Source: Tenuifilum sp040752515
GTDB lineage: Bacteria > Bacteroidota > Bacteroidia > Bacteroidales > Tenuifilaceae
Assembly: GCA_040752515.1 (NCBI GenBank)
Contig: JBFMGQ010000008.1
Span: 1 to 64,000 of the forward strand
Direction of reading: 5' to 3'
Length of the DNA: 64,000 nucleotides
The notes beneath the pieces were generated by a model. The model saw nothing but the letters and a program-made list of their open reading frames with translations. It was not told the DNA's origin and made no database searches. Positions 17,721 through 27,099 of this stretch are shown in pieces. Position 1 is the first letter of the stretch. Each line of letters begins with the position of its first letter. The position numbers and the translations under genes were made by a program.

Positions 17721-20405
17721 TTATTTAATGGCAAAGCAAGTAACCCCATTCTGTTTTGATAGTGTAACAAAAAAATTGTTTTTTGCATCAACCTCAACCA
17801 TAGGTATAGTGCCTGATATAGGAAACTGATTAAGAGGTTTGCCGTTTAAATCGAAACCAACAACATTCCCATTCTGCGATGCCAGAAGGTATCGGTTATG
17901 AGCAACAATATCTAGGCTGCCTGAGTCAAAATTGCCTTTTGGCGATAGTATCACATTTTTCAACTGTGCCTCACCATATATACTTATCCTATTCTTATCG
18001 AGGATTAAATAGTTCTTTCCGGCCATTCGGAAGGTATGGTTTAGCGAAAAAGGCTCAAGCACCATGCTTTCAACCTTACCATCGAAATATAGCCTATTGA
18101 TAATACCAAGGGTATCGGTTGTAACAAGGTAAGCACCCTTGCGTGAATTGGTAATTAAGTAAAATTCGGCATTGGGTGCTTTTGCAAACAACGTTTGTGG
18201 TTTTACACGTTCCTCGCCGCGGCGGTTAAGTAGGTAAGGCCTATTTTGGTCAAAAATTACTATAAAATCTTTACCCTGGTAGCTAACATAGCCTATTCGA
18301 TTGCGAACTACAGTTTCGGTTTTAAAGTTAAACCAGCCTTTCACGGGTTTACCGTTTGTATCGTAGCAGTAAATCCTTTTATCGGCGCAAGCAACAACAA
18401 AACGGTAGTTGCGGTTTTTATCATAATCAAATGCCGATAATGGCGATGTGGCATTAGCTGGCAAGCGAACCGGAAACCCCTGAACATCTTTTCCGTTTCG
18501 GTCAATTAAATAGATGGCATTGCCCGCTGTAAAAACCATTTGTAGCTTTCGGTTACGGAAAACATCTACCTGAATAACATCGCCCTGAATGGGTGCATCA
18601 ATCCTTCGTTGCCACAGTATATGTCCATCGTTACTTATGAGGTATATCTGGTTGTTGGAATCCTGAACCAGAATCTCGGTTTGGCCGTTGATATGGTTAA
18701 CTAACCGGTGAGGTTTGCCAACGGGTACTGAATTTAACTTACAAACCCACTTGACATTCTCAGGCAAACCAGCGGTTTCGGTTAAACCATCTTGATTGCT
18801 AGTAATGGCAAGCATGGCAAAAAGTTTTTGGCTGCCACCTACAACCTGCCAAACTAAACTATGAGAGTCTGCCGGATTGGATTTGCATAAACGGAAAGGT
18901 TTGCCATGTAAGCGTAACCCATTTATTGGGTAGGAATCCATTCCGTTGGTGTATAATATAAAATTTGATGATGTTGATATGCGTTGCTGTATATCCCTAA
19001 AAACAGCACTTCCCGATAAGGTGTTGTTACGCAAATACTCGTTAACGATCTTTTCAAGTGCGCTGACACTTGAACCAAAAACTATCACATTATCTATAGC
19101 AGTAACATAGCTATCGTTTACCATCAAGAAACTATTACCAAGCAATGTTGGCAAATACAATTTAATGGGATTAGGAACAATCAAAAAACTATTCTGTTTA
19201 CTGGGTTTATACTCATGCTTAGAGAAGCCTTTAGCTTTGGCAAAATTTTGGAGTTGCTGCAGGGTTGCCGATCCGCTTCTGGTATTAACGAGTATATACC
19301 ACTCCGTGCTATCGTTAGCCAATCTTGAGGATATGGCTGCAATTTCGTTGTCGACGTTTTTGGCTAAAAACTCATCAACCGATATCCCCGTAAGCCTTAA
19401 AAATTCTGAAAGATTTTTATTGTATGGTTCTGTTAGGCCAATGTTATCGATATAATCGCTATAGTCGGTCATGAAGTTAGAAATATTAGGCAGCCCATAC
19501 CAGGTAAAGAATGATGTTGAAGAGGGCATGTAGTTTAGTAATGTAAACTGAACTGGGGTTTGACGGGTAAAAATCTTGTAATAATCGCTACCATCGGGCG
19601 AATTCAAAACAAGACCATTGGCTATGACCATACTTGGCGATACCTGAACATCGAGCCCCACCCAGTGGGCAATTCCTTTAAAAGCGTTGGCGTTTTGCTC
19701 AAGCGAGAAAACATTTGAGAGCTCATTGGTATTTAAAAATATATTTGCAGCAACTCCGCTTGCTGCTGTTTGGAAGACAGCCTGAAACTGTTCATCCGTT
19801 CTTGTACCAAAGCCTTTTTTTAGCTTTCCAATTGATTCTACCAGTAACTCTTGGCTATTGCTTACAAGTAAAAGATTCCCGAATGTAGTGAAAGTAAAGC
19901 TTGTACTTCCGGGCATTGGAGCTTCAACATAAATTGCGGTATTCCCTGCAACCGATATCTCTTCGGCCTTTGCCAAACCTAAACTTTGAAGTTTTATCAG
20001 CTCAATAATATCACTCCGGTTGACATCCTTTGGTATTTTATGGGAGAAAAGGAATTCGCTACGTTGGGGAGTTTGGCTGTAAAAAGCAACAATGGTGTTC
20101 GAACCCCTGGTAATTTTACGTACCGTATCGTCCGATTTTGCAGCGCTATCAATAAAATTAACTACGGTGGCAAAGCATTTAAACATTTCACTCCCTTTAA
20201 CGCTGTTCCACCAGCTATTGGCTTTAACTGAACCAGCAAAGGTTTCAAAATCGTCAAAGTTTAAAATCATTGTCGAATTCAATGGAATAGCATCAATGGG
20301 ATTGAATTGCTTGGAATCATTCTTGTTTACCCACTTGTAAAATAAAAATACCAATCCGGCAATAGCAACCGTAAGAAAAACAATTGTTAGTATGGTGCGC
20401 TTCAT
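17721..20405 (-). CDS. Membrane-anchored DUF3352-like protein with C-terminal beta-propeller
   Basis: An 894-residue protein. Residues 6-25 form a signal anchor (ILTIVFLTVAIAGLVFLFYK). Residues about 30-540 resemble DUF3352, with 'IDAIPLNSTMILNFDDFETF' and a second half that repeats the pattern ('FTLLNYMPSSTSFFTWYG'). Residues about 560-890 hold PQQ/WD-type repeats with 'DxxGxxxxGFP' turns such as 'LIDRNGKDVQGFPVRLP' and 'CYDTNGKPVKGW'. The bulk should be periplasmic. Function unknown; a scaffold or sensor of envelope proteins is only a guess. It heads a run to DUF4834 and the ROK kinase. Confidence 0.65.
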   Translation of the reverse strand: MKRTILTIVFLTVAIAGLVFLFYKWVNKNDSKQFNPIDAIPLNSTMILNFDDFETFAGSVKANSWWNSVKGSEMFKCFATVVNFIDSAAKSDDTVRKITRGSNTIVAFYSQTPQRSEFLFSHKIPKDVNRSDIIELIKLQSLGLAKAEEISVAGNTAIYVEAPMPGSTSFTFTTFGNLLLVSNSQELLVESIGKLKKGFGTRTDEQFQAVFQTAASGVAANIFLNTNELSNVFSLEQNANAFKGIAHWVGLDVQVSPSMVIANGLVLNSPDGSDYYKIFTRQTPVQFTLLNYMPSSTSFFTWYGLPNISNFMTDYSDYIDNIGLTEPYNKNLSEFLRLTGISVDEFLAKNVDNEIAAISSRLANDSTEWYILVNTRSGSATLQQLQNFAKAKGFSKHEYKPSKQNSFLIVPNPIKLYLPTLLGNSFLMVNDSYVTAIDNVIVFGSSVSALEKIVNEYLRNNTLSGSAVFRDIQQRISTSSNFILYTNGMDSYPINGLRLHGKPFRLCKSNPADSHSLVWQVVGGSQKLFAMLAITSNQDGLTETAGLPENVKWVCKLNSVPVGKPHRLVNHINGQTEILVQDSNNQIYLISNDGHILWQRRIDAPIQGDVIQVDVFRNRKLQMVFTAGNAIYLIDRNGKDVQGFPVRLPANATSPLSAFDYDKNRNYRFVVACADKRIYCYDTNGKPVKGWFNFKTETVVRNRIGYVSYQGKDFIVIFDQNRPYLLNRRGEERVKPQTLFAKAPNAEFYLITNSRKGAYLVTTDTLGIINRLYFDGKVESMVLEPFSLNHTFRMAGKNYLILDKNRISIYGEAQLKNVILSPKGNFDSGSLDIVAHNRYLLASQNGNVVGFDLNGKPLNQFPISGTIPMVEVDAKNNFFVTLSKQNGVTCFAIK

Positions 20406-20730
20406 GTTTGTAACAGTTTGGCGTGATAAAGTTACAACTAATTTGGGAAGGGAGCGCTGGGAATAGGTGTTTAGTGTATGGTATTTAGGAAAGAACGCTG
20501 ATTGAACAGATTTACACTGTGAGACTCCGTGTAAACCCTTTGGAAATTAGTCCAGTTTAAAGGGGGTTAATACAACTTGCATTCACGAAAACCCAAACAC
20601 TAAACACCAAACACCAATACGGCTCTTAATAACTGAATCTAAACTTTTGATTGTCTGAAAAAAACTCTAATTTTGTGGGATTTTTTTAGGAAGTAATTTT
20701 TTGGGAAATTAGTATTTAACAGCGTTTTAT
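20406..20730. other. Divergent gap before ileS with repeat remnants
   Basis: No gene is seen. At about 20500-20545 there is 'gaacagatttacactgtgag' text similar to that at 49300 and 50920, and at 20585-20622 an AC-rich 'aacactaaacaccaaacacc' repeat like the one near 2890. The ileS promoter (20647-20675) occupies the right end. Confidence 0.5.
20647..20675 (+). promoter_or_regulatory. ileS promoter (TTG-N18-TAATTTTG)
   Basis: TTG at 20647-20649 is 18 nt before TAATTTTG at 20668-20675, a good Bacteroidota -33/-7 pair. A start near 20682 leaves a 49 nt leader. Confidence 0.6.
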
Positions 20731-23700
20731 ATGGGTAACCTAAAATTCAAAGAGTACAAGGGGCTTGATTTACCTCAAGTGAATAAAGATGTTCTTAAAA
20801 CCTGGGAGGAACAGAACACCTTTAGGAAAAGTTTAGAAACTCGCAAGGGACATCCCAAGTTTATTTTTTATGAAGGGCCTCCTTCGGCCAATGGCATGCC
20901 CGGTATTCACCACGTAATGGCTCGTACCATTAAGGATATTTTCTGTCGCTATAAAACTCAAAAAGGATTTTTGGTTGAGCGCAAGGCAGGATGGGACACC
21001 CATGGTTTACCCGTGGAGCTTGGCGTTGAAAAAATGCTTGGCATAACCAAGGAAGACATTGGCACCAAGATATCGGTTGAGGAGTATAACAAAACCTGCC
21101 GTAAGGAGGTAATGAAGTACACCGACCACTGGGAGGATCTTACCCAAAAAATGGGCTACTGGGTCGATATGGACGACCCTTACATCACCTACGATAACCG
21201 ATACATTGAATCGCTTTGGTATCTACTTCAAAAACTTTTTGAGAAGGGATTGCTTTACAAGGGAAAAACCATACAACCCTACTCGCCTGCAGCTGGTACC
21301 GGCTTGAGTACCCATGAGCTTAACCAACCCGGATGCTACCGCGATGTTAAGGATACCACTGTGGTTGCCCAGTTTAAGGTTATCAAAAACGACAGTAACC
21401 AATTCCTTTTCAGCCTTACCGATACTCCCGATGTTTACATCCTGGCATGGACAACCACACCGTGGACTCTTCCCTCAAATACAGCCCTGGCAATTAATGC
21501 CCACATCAAGTATAGTATTATCAGAACCTTTAACCCGTATAGCGGCGAACCGTTAACGGTTGTTCTGGCAAAGGACAGGCAGGATTACTATTTCCCTGCA
21601 GCCAATGCCGAACTTCCGTTCGATGAGTATCAACCTGGCGATAAGAAGGTTCCGTTTAAGGTTCTATCGGAGGTAGAAGGCTCTAAGCTGATAGGAATTC
21701 GATACGAACAACTATTCCCCTGGGTAAAACCTGAAGGCGATGCCTTTAGGGTAATTGCCGGTGATTTTGTTACCACCGAAGATGGTACTGGGGTAGTTCA
21801 TATAGCTCCAACCTTTGGTGCCGATGACGACCGTGTGGCTAAGGCGTCGGGTATTGCCCCACTTATCCTGCGCGATAAATACCGTAATGCCGAGCCCATG
21901 GTGGATAGGCGCGGTAGGTTTTACCCAATCGAAGACCTTGACCCCGACTTTGTAAAAAACAATGTGAACGTTGAACTATACAAGGAATTTGCCGGTAGAT
22001 TCGTCAAAAACGATTACGACCCAACTCTACCCGAGGATGCCCCATCGCTCGATGTTGACCTTGCCGTTGCCCTGAAAAAGGATAATAAGGCATTTAGAAT
22101 TGAAAAACACGTTCACAACTACCCGCACTGCTGGCGTACCGATAAACCTGTACTTTACTATCCGCTCGATAGCTGGTTTATTCGCGTTACCGCATTGAAG
22201 GATAGAATGATTGAGCTAAACAAAACCATCAACTGGAAACCGGCAAGCACTGGTACCGGTCGTTTTGGCAAGTGGCTCGAAAATCTGCTGGATTGGAACC
22301 TTTCGCGTTCGCGCTTCTGGGGAACACCCCTACCCATTTGGGTATCGGAAGATAGAACCGAGATGATATGCATAGGATCGGTTGCCCAGCTAAAGACTGA
22401 AATTGAAAAGGCTATTAAGGCCGGCTTCATGGACAAAAACCCTTTGGCCAACTACAAGGAGGGCGATTTCAGTAAGGAAAACTACGATACCTTCGACCTA
22501 CATCGCCCATTTGTAGATAATATTGTGCTGGTATCACCTAGCGGAAAGCGTATGTTCCGCGAACCCGACCTCATTGACGTGTGGTTCGATTCAGGCGCCA
22601 TGCCTTACGCTCAGGTTCATTATCCCTTTGAGAATAAGGATAATTTTAACGAGCTTTTCCCCGCCGATTTCATTGCCGAAGGTGTTGACCAAACCCGTGG
22701 ATGGTTCTACACCCTTCATGCGCTTTCAACCCTACTGTTCGATTCGGTAGCCTACAAGAATATCATTTCCAACGGATTGGTTCTCGACAAAAACGGCAAC
22801 AAGATGAGCAAACGCCTTGGCAATGCCGTTGATCCGTGGGAGGTAATTGAAAAGTACGGTTCCGACCCGCTTCGCTGGTACATGATTACCAACGCACAAC
22901 CCTGGGATAACCTAAAGTTCGATATCGATGGCGTTGATGAGGTTAAGCGTAAATTCTTTGGTACGCTTTATAACACCTATTCGTTCTTTGCCCTTTACGC
23001 CAACGTAGATGGGTTTACCTACGCCGAAGAGGAAGTTCCTGTAAGCCAACGCCCCGAAATTGACCGCTGGATACTCTCGTTGCTGAACAGCCTGGTCAAA
23101 GAGGTAGAGGAGGCATACGAGGACTATGAGCCTACACGCGCCGGGCGTGCAATTCAGGATTTTGTAATTGAGCAGCTCAGCAACTGGTATGTAAGGTTGA
23201 ACCGCAAACGTTTCTGGGGTGGTGAGTATAATACCGACAAGATAGCCGCATTCCAAACCCTTTATACCTGTTTGGAAACTGTTGCCATGCTGGCTGCACC
23301 TATCGCACCGTTTTACATGGATCAGCTGTTCACCGATTTGAACCGTGTAACACATCGCCATAACGCCGAAAGCGTTCACCTTGCTTATTTCCCTAAATAC
23401 AACTCTGCATTGATTGATAAGAACCTTGAGGAGAAGATGGAAATGGCGCAATCAATTTGCTCGCTTGTGCTTGGCTTGCGCCGTAAGGTTAACATCAAGG
23501 TTCGTCAGCCTTTGCAAAAAATCATGATTCCCATCCTTGATGAAAAGTTCAGGGAGCAACTTGCTGCCGTTGAGAACCTAATACTAAGTGAGGTTAACGT
23601 AAAGGAACTTGAATACCTTAGCGATTCATCGGGAATTCTGGTTAAGAAAATCAAACCAAACTTCAAAACCCTGGGTCCACGATACGGCAAGGCAATGAAG

Positions 23701-24174
23701 GCTATTTCCGAAGCCATAGCAAAAATGACACAGGAAGATATTGCAGCCTTTGAGCGTAATGGACAATTTACCATTAACACCCCCGACGGGAACATCAATC
23801 TAACCCTCGAAGATGTAGAAATACTTTCCGAAGATATTCCAGGTTGGCTGGTAGCTAACGAGGGCCGTTATACAGTTGCCCTGGATATTACCATTACCGA
23901 AGAACTTCGCATGGAAGGTATTGCCCGCGAGCTAATCAATAGGGTTCAAAACATGCGAAAGGATTCAGGCTTTGAGGTAACCGATAAGATCCGCATCAAA
24001 ATTCAGAAACACGATAAGTTGAACAAAGCCATTGAGTTTCATAGAAACTACATCTCTACCCAAACACTTGCCCGTGAAATTATTTTGGTTGATGGGGAAC
24101 TAAATGGAAATTCTAACGTAGTAGAGTTAGACGATGAACTAACTACCGCTATTATTGTTGAAAAGATTGAATAG
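20731..24174 (+). CDS. ileS: Isoleucyl-tRNA synthetase
   Basis: An 1147-residue class I synthetase. The HIGH motif is 'SANGMPGIHHV' (near residue 60), the editing domain includes 'AWTTTPWTLPSNTALAI', and 'DKNGNKMSKRLGN' is the KMSKS loop (here KMSKR). The 'FDSGAMPYAQVHYPF' region and the C-terminal anticodon-binding domain follow. The length and KMSKR form fit the long IleS type common in Bacteroidota. It may be followed on the same transcript by the DksA-like gene 55 bp downstream. Confidence 0.98.
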   Translation: MGNLKFKEYKGLDLPQVNKDVLKTWEEQNTFRKSLETRKGHPKFIFYEGPPSANGMPGIHHVMARTIKDIFCRYKTQKGFLVERKAGWDTHGLPVELGVEKMLGITKEDIGTKISVEEYNKTCRKEVMKYTDHWEDLTQKMGYWVDMDDPYITYDNRYIESLWYLLQKLFEKGLLYKGKTIQPYSPAAGTGLSTHELNQPGCYRDVKDTTVVAQFKVIKNDSNQFLFSLTDTPDVYILAWTTTPWTLPSNTALAINAHIKYSIIRTFNPYSGEPLTVVLAKDRQDYYFPAANAELPFDEYQPGDKKVPFKVLSEVEGSKLIGIRYEQLFPWVKPEGDAFRVIAGDFVTTEDGTGVVHIAPTFGADDDRVAKASGIAPLILRDKYRNAEPMVDRRGRFYPIEDLDPDFVKNNVNVELYKEFAGRFVKNDYDPTLPEDAPSLDVDLAVALKKDNKAFRIEKHVHNYPHCWRTDKPVLYYPLDSWFIRVTALKDRMIELNKTINWKPASTGTGRFGKWLENLLDWNLSRSRFWGTPLPIWVSEDRTEMICIGSVAQLKTEIEKAIKAGFMDKNPLANYKEGDFSKENYDTFDLHRPFVDNIVLVSPSGKRMFREPDLIDVWFDSGAMPYAQVHYPFENKDNFNELFPADFIAEGVDQTRGWFYTLHALSTLLFDSVAYKNIISNGLVLDKNGNKMSKRLGNAVDPWEVIEKYGSDPLRWYMITNAQPWDNLKFDIDGVDEVKRKFFGTLYNTYSFFALYANVDGFTYAEEEVPVSQRPEIDRWILSLLNSLVKEVEEAYEDYEPTRAGRAIQDFVIEQLSNWYVRLNRKRFWGGEYNTDKIAAFQTLYTCLETVAMLAAPIAPFYMDQLFTDLNRVTHRHNAESVHLAYFPKYNSALIDKNLEEKMEMAQSICSLVLGLRRKVNIKVRQPLQKIMIPILDEKFREQLAAVENLILSEVNVKELEYLSDSSGILVKKIKPNFKTLGPRYGKAMKAISEAIAKMTQEDIAAFERNGQFTINTPDGNINLTLEDVEILSEDIPGWLVANEGRYTVALDITITEELRMEGIARELINRVQNMRKDSGFEVTDKIRIKIQKHDKLNKAIEFHRNYISTQTLAREIILVDGELNGNSNVVELDDELTTAIIVEKIE

Positions 24175-24229
24175 TTGAGTTGGTTTTTTACTATGATTTT
24201 TTTATATCTTTAGCAAAATTTATATAGCC

Positions 24230-24607
24230 ATGGGAGAGAAGACCAGATACTCGGACGAGGAGTTGGCAGAATTCAAGGAAATTATTCTGCAAAAACTCGA
24301 AAAGGCACGCCGGGATTACGAAATCCTGAAGAGTGCCATTACCATGGATGAGAGTAACGATACCGAGGACACCTCGCCAACCTTTAAGGTTTTGGAGGAA
24401 GGCGCTTCGACCCTCTCCAAGGAGGAAGCCGGCCGATTGGCTCAGCGCCAACTCAAATTTATCCAACACCTTGAGGCTGCCCTGGTGCGTATCGAGAACA
24501 AAACCTATGGTATTTGCCGCGAAACCGGTAAACTGATTTCAAAAGAACGCCTACGTGCCGTTCCGCATGCAACGCTTAGCATTGAAGCTAAGAACAGTCA
24601 ACGATAG
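24230..24607 (+). CDS. TraR/DksA-family protein with degenerate zinc site
   Basis: A 125-residue protein. Residues 8-90 form a long helical coiled coil as in DksA, and residues 90-115 match the zinc-finger segment ('YGICRETGKLISKERLRAVP'). Of the four zinc cysteines of classical DksA only one remains here (Cys in GICRE). DksA-type proteins insert the coiled coil into the RNA polymerase secondary channel and act with ppGpp. Cysteine-poor forms are known to me in Bacteroidota, so loss of zinc is probably lineage-wide. A TATCTTTA -7-like box lies at 24205-24212; a terminator follows. Confidence 0.85.
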   Translation: MGEKTRYSDEELAEFKEIILQKLEKARRDYEILKSAITMDESNDTEDTSPTFKVLEEGASTLSKEEAGRLAQRQLKFIQHLEAALVRIENKTYGICRETGKLISKERLRAVPHATLSIEAKNSQR

Positions 24608-24634
24608 CTGAAAGTGTTAATATTTATTTCTTAA

Positions 24635-24657
24635 CAAAGCGACCGTTTGGTCGCTTT
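24635..24657 (+). terminator. Terminator after the DksA-like gene
   Basis: AAAGCGACC-gttt-GGTCGCTTT hairpin (24635-24656), 9 bp stem, with T4 at its end and 28 bp behind the stop codon. Confidence 0.85.
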
Positions 24658-24696
24658 TACTTTTTATATTAGTTTTACACCTTAAATGGTTAGCCT

Positions 24697-24834
24697 ATGA
24701 AACACCCATCTAAGGAAGCTTGCACAACCAAACTTGCGAGTTCACCGAAGGTAAACACAGATGAACAAACTATGGGTGTTCCATCCGTTAGACAAAGACT
24801 GTTAAAAGCAAGACAGCAATGTGTTAGTAATTAA
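24697..24834 (+). CDS. Possible 45-residue small ORF before lspA
   Basis: ATG at 24697 opens 45 codons ending TAA at 24832-24834, 21 bp before lspA. The product starts MKHPSKEACTTKLASSPKVN and ends with a basic 'VRQRLLKARQQCVSN'. It lies between a terminator and lspA, so the region must be transcribed if lspA has its own promoter here. I recognise no family, and the length could arise by chance; it may instead be an untranslated leader. Confidence 0.3.
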   Translation: MKHPSKEACTTKLASSPKVNTDEQTMGVPSVRQRLLKARQQCVSN

Positions 24835-24855
24835 TAATATAAATATTTAGTACGG

Positions 24856-25524
24856 ATGAAATTCAATAAGAAACACTTAGCCTTTCTAATAATCCTTCTT
24901 ATCCTGGTAATTGATCAAGCCCTAAAGATCTGGATTAAAACCAACTTTGCCATTGGCGATGAGATGAGTGTGATTGGGAATTGGTTTATTCTGCACTTTA
25001 CCGAAAATCCGGGCATGGCCTTTGGTTTAAAGTTTTGGGGTATTTGGGGGAAAATTGGGTTAAGCATATTCCGTATTGCTGCAATTATAGCTATTGCCTG
25101 GTATCTTAATCACCTTATCAAGCAACAGGTAAAAACAGGTATTATTGTTGGCCTTTCACTTATCCTTGCCGGTGCCATTGGAAATATTATCGATAGCGCA
25201 TTCTACGGTTACCTTTTCGATAGCGGAACAGTTTACAACGACCAGTTCAACCAGTGGGTATCGTACTATGGCATTTCAAAATTGAATTTTGGTGGATACG
25301 CAGGATTCCTTCAGGGTTGCGTGGTCGATATGTTTTACTTCCCAATAATTGATACCGTTTTACCATCGTGGATCCCTTTCATAGGCGGTGAACACTTTGT
25401 GTTCTTCAGGCCCGTATTCAATATTGCCGACTCATCCATAACTGTAGGGGTTATATACCTACTACTTTTCCACCGAAACACGCTTTTTGGCCAACACGAA
25501 AACCAAAAATCACAGAGGCTATGA
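24856..25524 (+). CDS. lspA: Lipoprotein signal peptidase II
   Basis: A 222-residue inner-membrane aspartic protease that cuts prolipoproteins after Lgt acts. Four membrane segments are seen; 'FTENPGMAFGL' is the conserved loop, and the catalytic Asp pair is 'CVVDMFYFP' and 'FNIADSSITVGV'. It is longer than E. coli LspA (164 residues) because of an insertion after 'GNIIDSAFYGYLFDSG', usual for Bacteroidota. Its stop overlaps the purE start by 4 bp (ATGA). Confidence 0.95.
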   Translation: MKFNKKHLAFLIILLILVIDQALKIWIKTNFAIGDEMSVIGNWFILHFTENPGMAFGLKFWGIWGKIGLSIFRIAAIIAIAWYLNHLIKQQVKTGIIVGLSLILAGAIGNIIDSAFYGYLFDSGTVYNDQFNQWVSYYGISKLNFGGYAGFLQGCVVDMFYFPIIDTVLPSWIPFIGGEHFVFFRPVFNIADSSITVGVIYLLLFHRNTLFGQHENQKSQRL

Positions 25525-25991
25525 ACCGCAAAGTTGTAATCATTATGGGCTCAAAGGCTGACCTTGACTGGGCCAACCAAATAGTAACAGTGCTTAAAGG
25601 TTTTGGAATCGAAACCGTAATGCGTATTGCATCGGCCCATAAGGTGCCGCTCAAGTGCTATGAACTGATTAAACATTACGAGAAAGAAAACGTGGTGTTT
25701 ATAACCATTGCCGGCATGAGCAATGCATTAAGCGGTTTTACTGATGCCCAAACCCACTGTCCGGTAATTGCCTGCCCCCCATACAGCGATAAATTTGGAG
25801 GGGCCGATATTTACTCAAGCCTACGAATGCCTTCGGGGGTTGCCCCGCTCACCATTCTTAGCCCCGAAAATGCGGCTCTGGCTGCCGCAAAAATTATTGG
25901 GCTATCGAACCCCGATATTCAGAAAAAAATTGCTGAATACCAGGAGAAGAAGCGAATGGAGATTGAAGAAGCCGATAAAAATCTGCAGTAA
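25521..25991 (+). CDS. purE: Class II PurE (AIR carboxylase)
   Basis: A 156-residue purine enzyme. 'IMGSKADLDWANQI' and 'RIASAHKVP' are the phosphate loop and catalytic His segment. The centre reads 'ITIAGMSNALSGF' and 'CPPYSDKFGGADIYSSLRMP', which agrees with the CO2-using class II form (Treponema denticola, animal PAICS) and not with class I 'AGGAAHLPGM'. So it should carboxylate AIR directly with CO2 and would not need PurK. Overlaps lspA by 4 bp; tsaC follows after 5 bp. Confidence 0.88.
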   Translation: MNRKVVIIMGSKADLDWANQIVTVLKGFGIETVMRIASAHKVPLKCYELIKHYEKENVVFITIAGMSNALSGFTDAQTHCPVIACPPYSDKFGGADIYSSLRMPSGVAPLTILSPENAALAAAKIIGLSNPDIQKKIAEYQEKKRMEIEEADKNLQ

Positions 25992-25996
25992 AATAA

Positions 25997-26944
25997 ATGG
26001 GATTAGTTGGGGTTGACATTGACCGTGCTGCATCAATTATAGCCAACGGTGGGGTTGTGGCTTTCCCTACTGAAACGGTGTACGGATTAGGTGCAAATGC
26101 CCTTAATCCTAATGCTGTAGCCAAGGTTTTTGCACTAAAGGAACGGCCTTCATTCGATCCGTTAATTGTTCATATAGCATCGGTCGATAGCATTGGCCTT
26201 CTTACCCCAAGCACCGATTCCAGAATTCTTCAGCTAGCCGAGCGCTTTTGGCCGGGTCCGCTTACCATAGTTGTTCCTAAAAGCAACATTGTTCCGGGTA
26301 TTGTAACTTCCGACCTCGAAACGGTTGGCATCCGCATGCCCAACCACCCCATCGCTCTTGAGCTCATAAAGAAATCGGGGTGTGTAATTGCTGCCCCCAG
26401 CGCCAATAAGTTTGGTCGGGTTAGCCCTACACGTGCTGAGCACGTGTTAAAACAATTACCCCAAGTGGATTACATACTCGATGGTGGTAAAACCACTGTT
26501 GGCATTGAATCGACTGTGGTAACACTCGACAACGAAGGGTTCATTATATTGCGCCATGGCGCAATTACGCATAAACACTTGGCGCAGGTTGTTAAACCAT
26601 CGACCGCCCATCTGCCCAAAAAGGGATTGGCATCGCCTGGGCTGCTAAAATCGCACTATAGCCCTAACAAACCACTTTACATACTCGGCGAAACCAACAA
26701 GCAGTTTGATCCATCAAAAGCTGGCTACATAGCCTTTGGCCAAAAGCCCCATGGTAACTACAAACGGGTGGAGTATCTATCGGAAAAAGGCGACTTGGTA
26801 GAAGCGGCTGCACATCTTTTTGAAAAAATACACGCCCTTGAGGACTCAGATGTCGAGTACATCCTAATTGATCCTGTACCAGAAACCGGTATTGGCATAG
26901 CCATTATGGATAGGCTGCGTAAAGCTGCCTACAGGTATAAGTAA
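25997..26944 (+). CDS. L-threonylcarbamoyladenylate synthase (Sua5-type)
   Basis: A 315-residue enzyme that makes threonylcarbamoyl-AMP for tRNA t6A37. The YrdC/TsaC domain (1-200) has 'VVAFPTETVYGLGANALN' and 'KERPSFDPLIVHI', the latter with the KxR nucleotide motif, and 'APSANKFGRVSPTRAEHV'. A C-terminal extension of about 110 residues marks the longer Sua5 architecture ('SPGLLKSHYSPNKPLYIL'). It lies 5 bp after purE in the lspA-purE-sua5 operon. Confidence 0.92.
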   Translation: MGLVGVDIDRAASIIANGGVVAFPTETVYGLGANALNPNAVAKVFALKERPSFDPLIVHIASVDSIGLLTPSTDSRILQLAERFWPGPLTIVVPKSNIVPGIVTSDLETVGIRMPNHPIALELIKKSGCVIAAPSANKFGRVSPTRAEHVLKQLPQVDYILDGGKTTVGIESTVVTLDNEGFIILRHGAITHKHLAQVVKPSTAHLPKKGLASPGLLKSHYSPNKPLYILGETNKQFDPSKAGYIAFGQKPHGNYKRVEYLSEKGDLVEAAAHLFEKIHALEDSDVEYILIDPVPETGIGIAIMDRLRKAAYRYK

Positions 26945-27099
26945 AGTTGTTCGTTTTTAGTTGATTGTTGTTCGTTGACCCGTCCCCTTATGTCATGCTG
27001 AGCCCAGTCGAATTAGAAGAACGCACGCGTCAGAAGACGCGCGCTAACGAGAGGCAACTAAAACCAAACACTTTATCCTTTATCCTTTATCCTTAAATC

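Noticed and set aside
22912..23451. 179-residue minus-strand ORF inside ileS
   Set aside because: It lies wholly within the IleS coding region and has no recognisable motifs.
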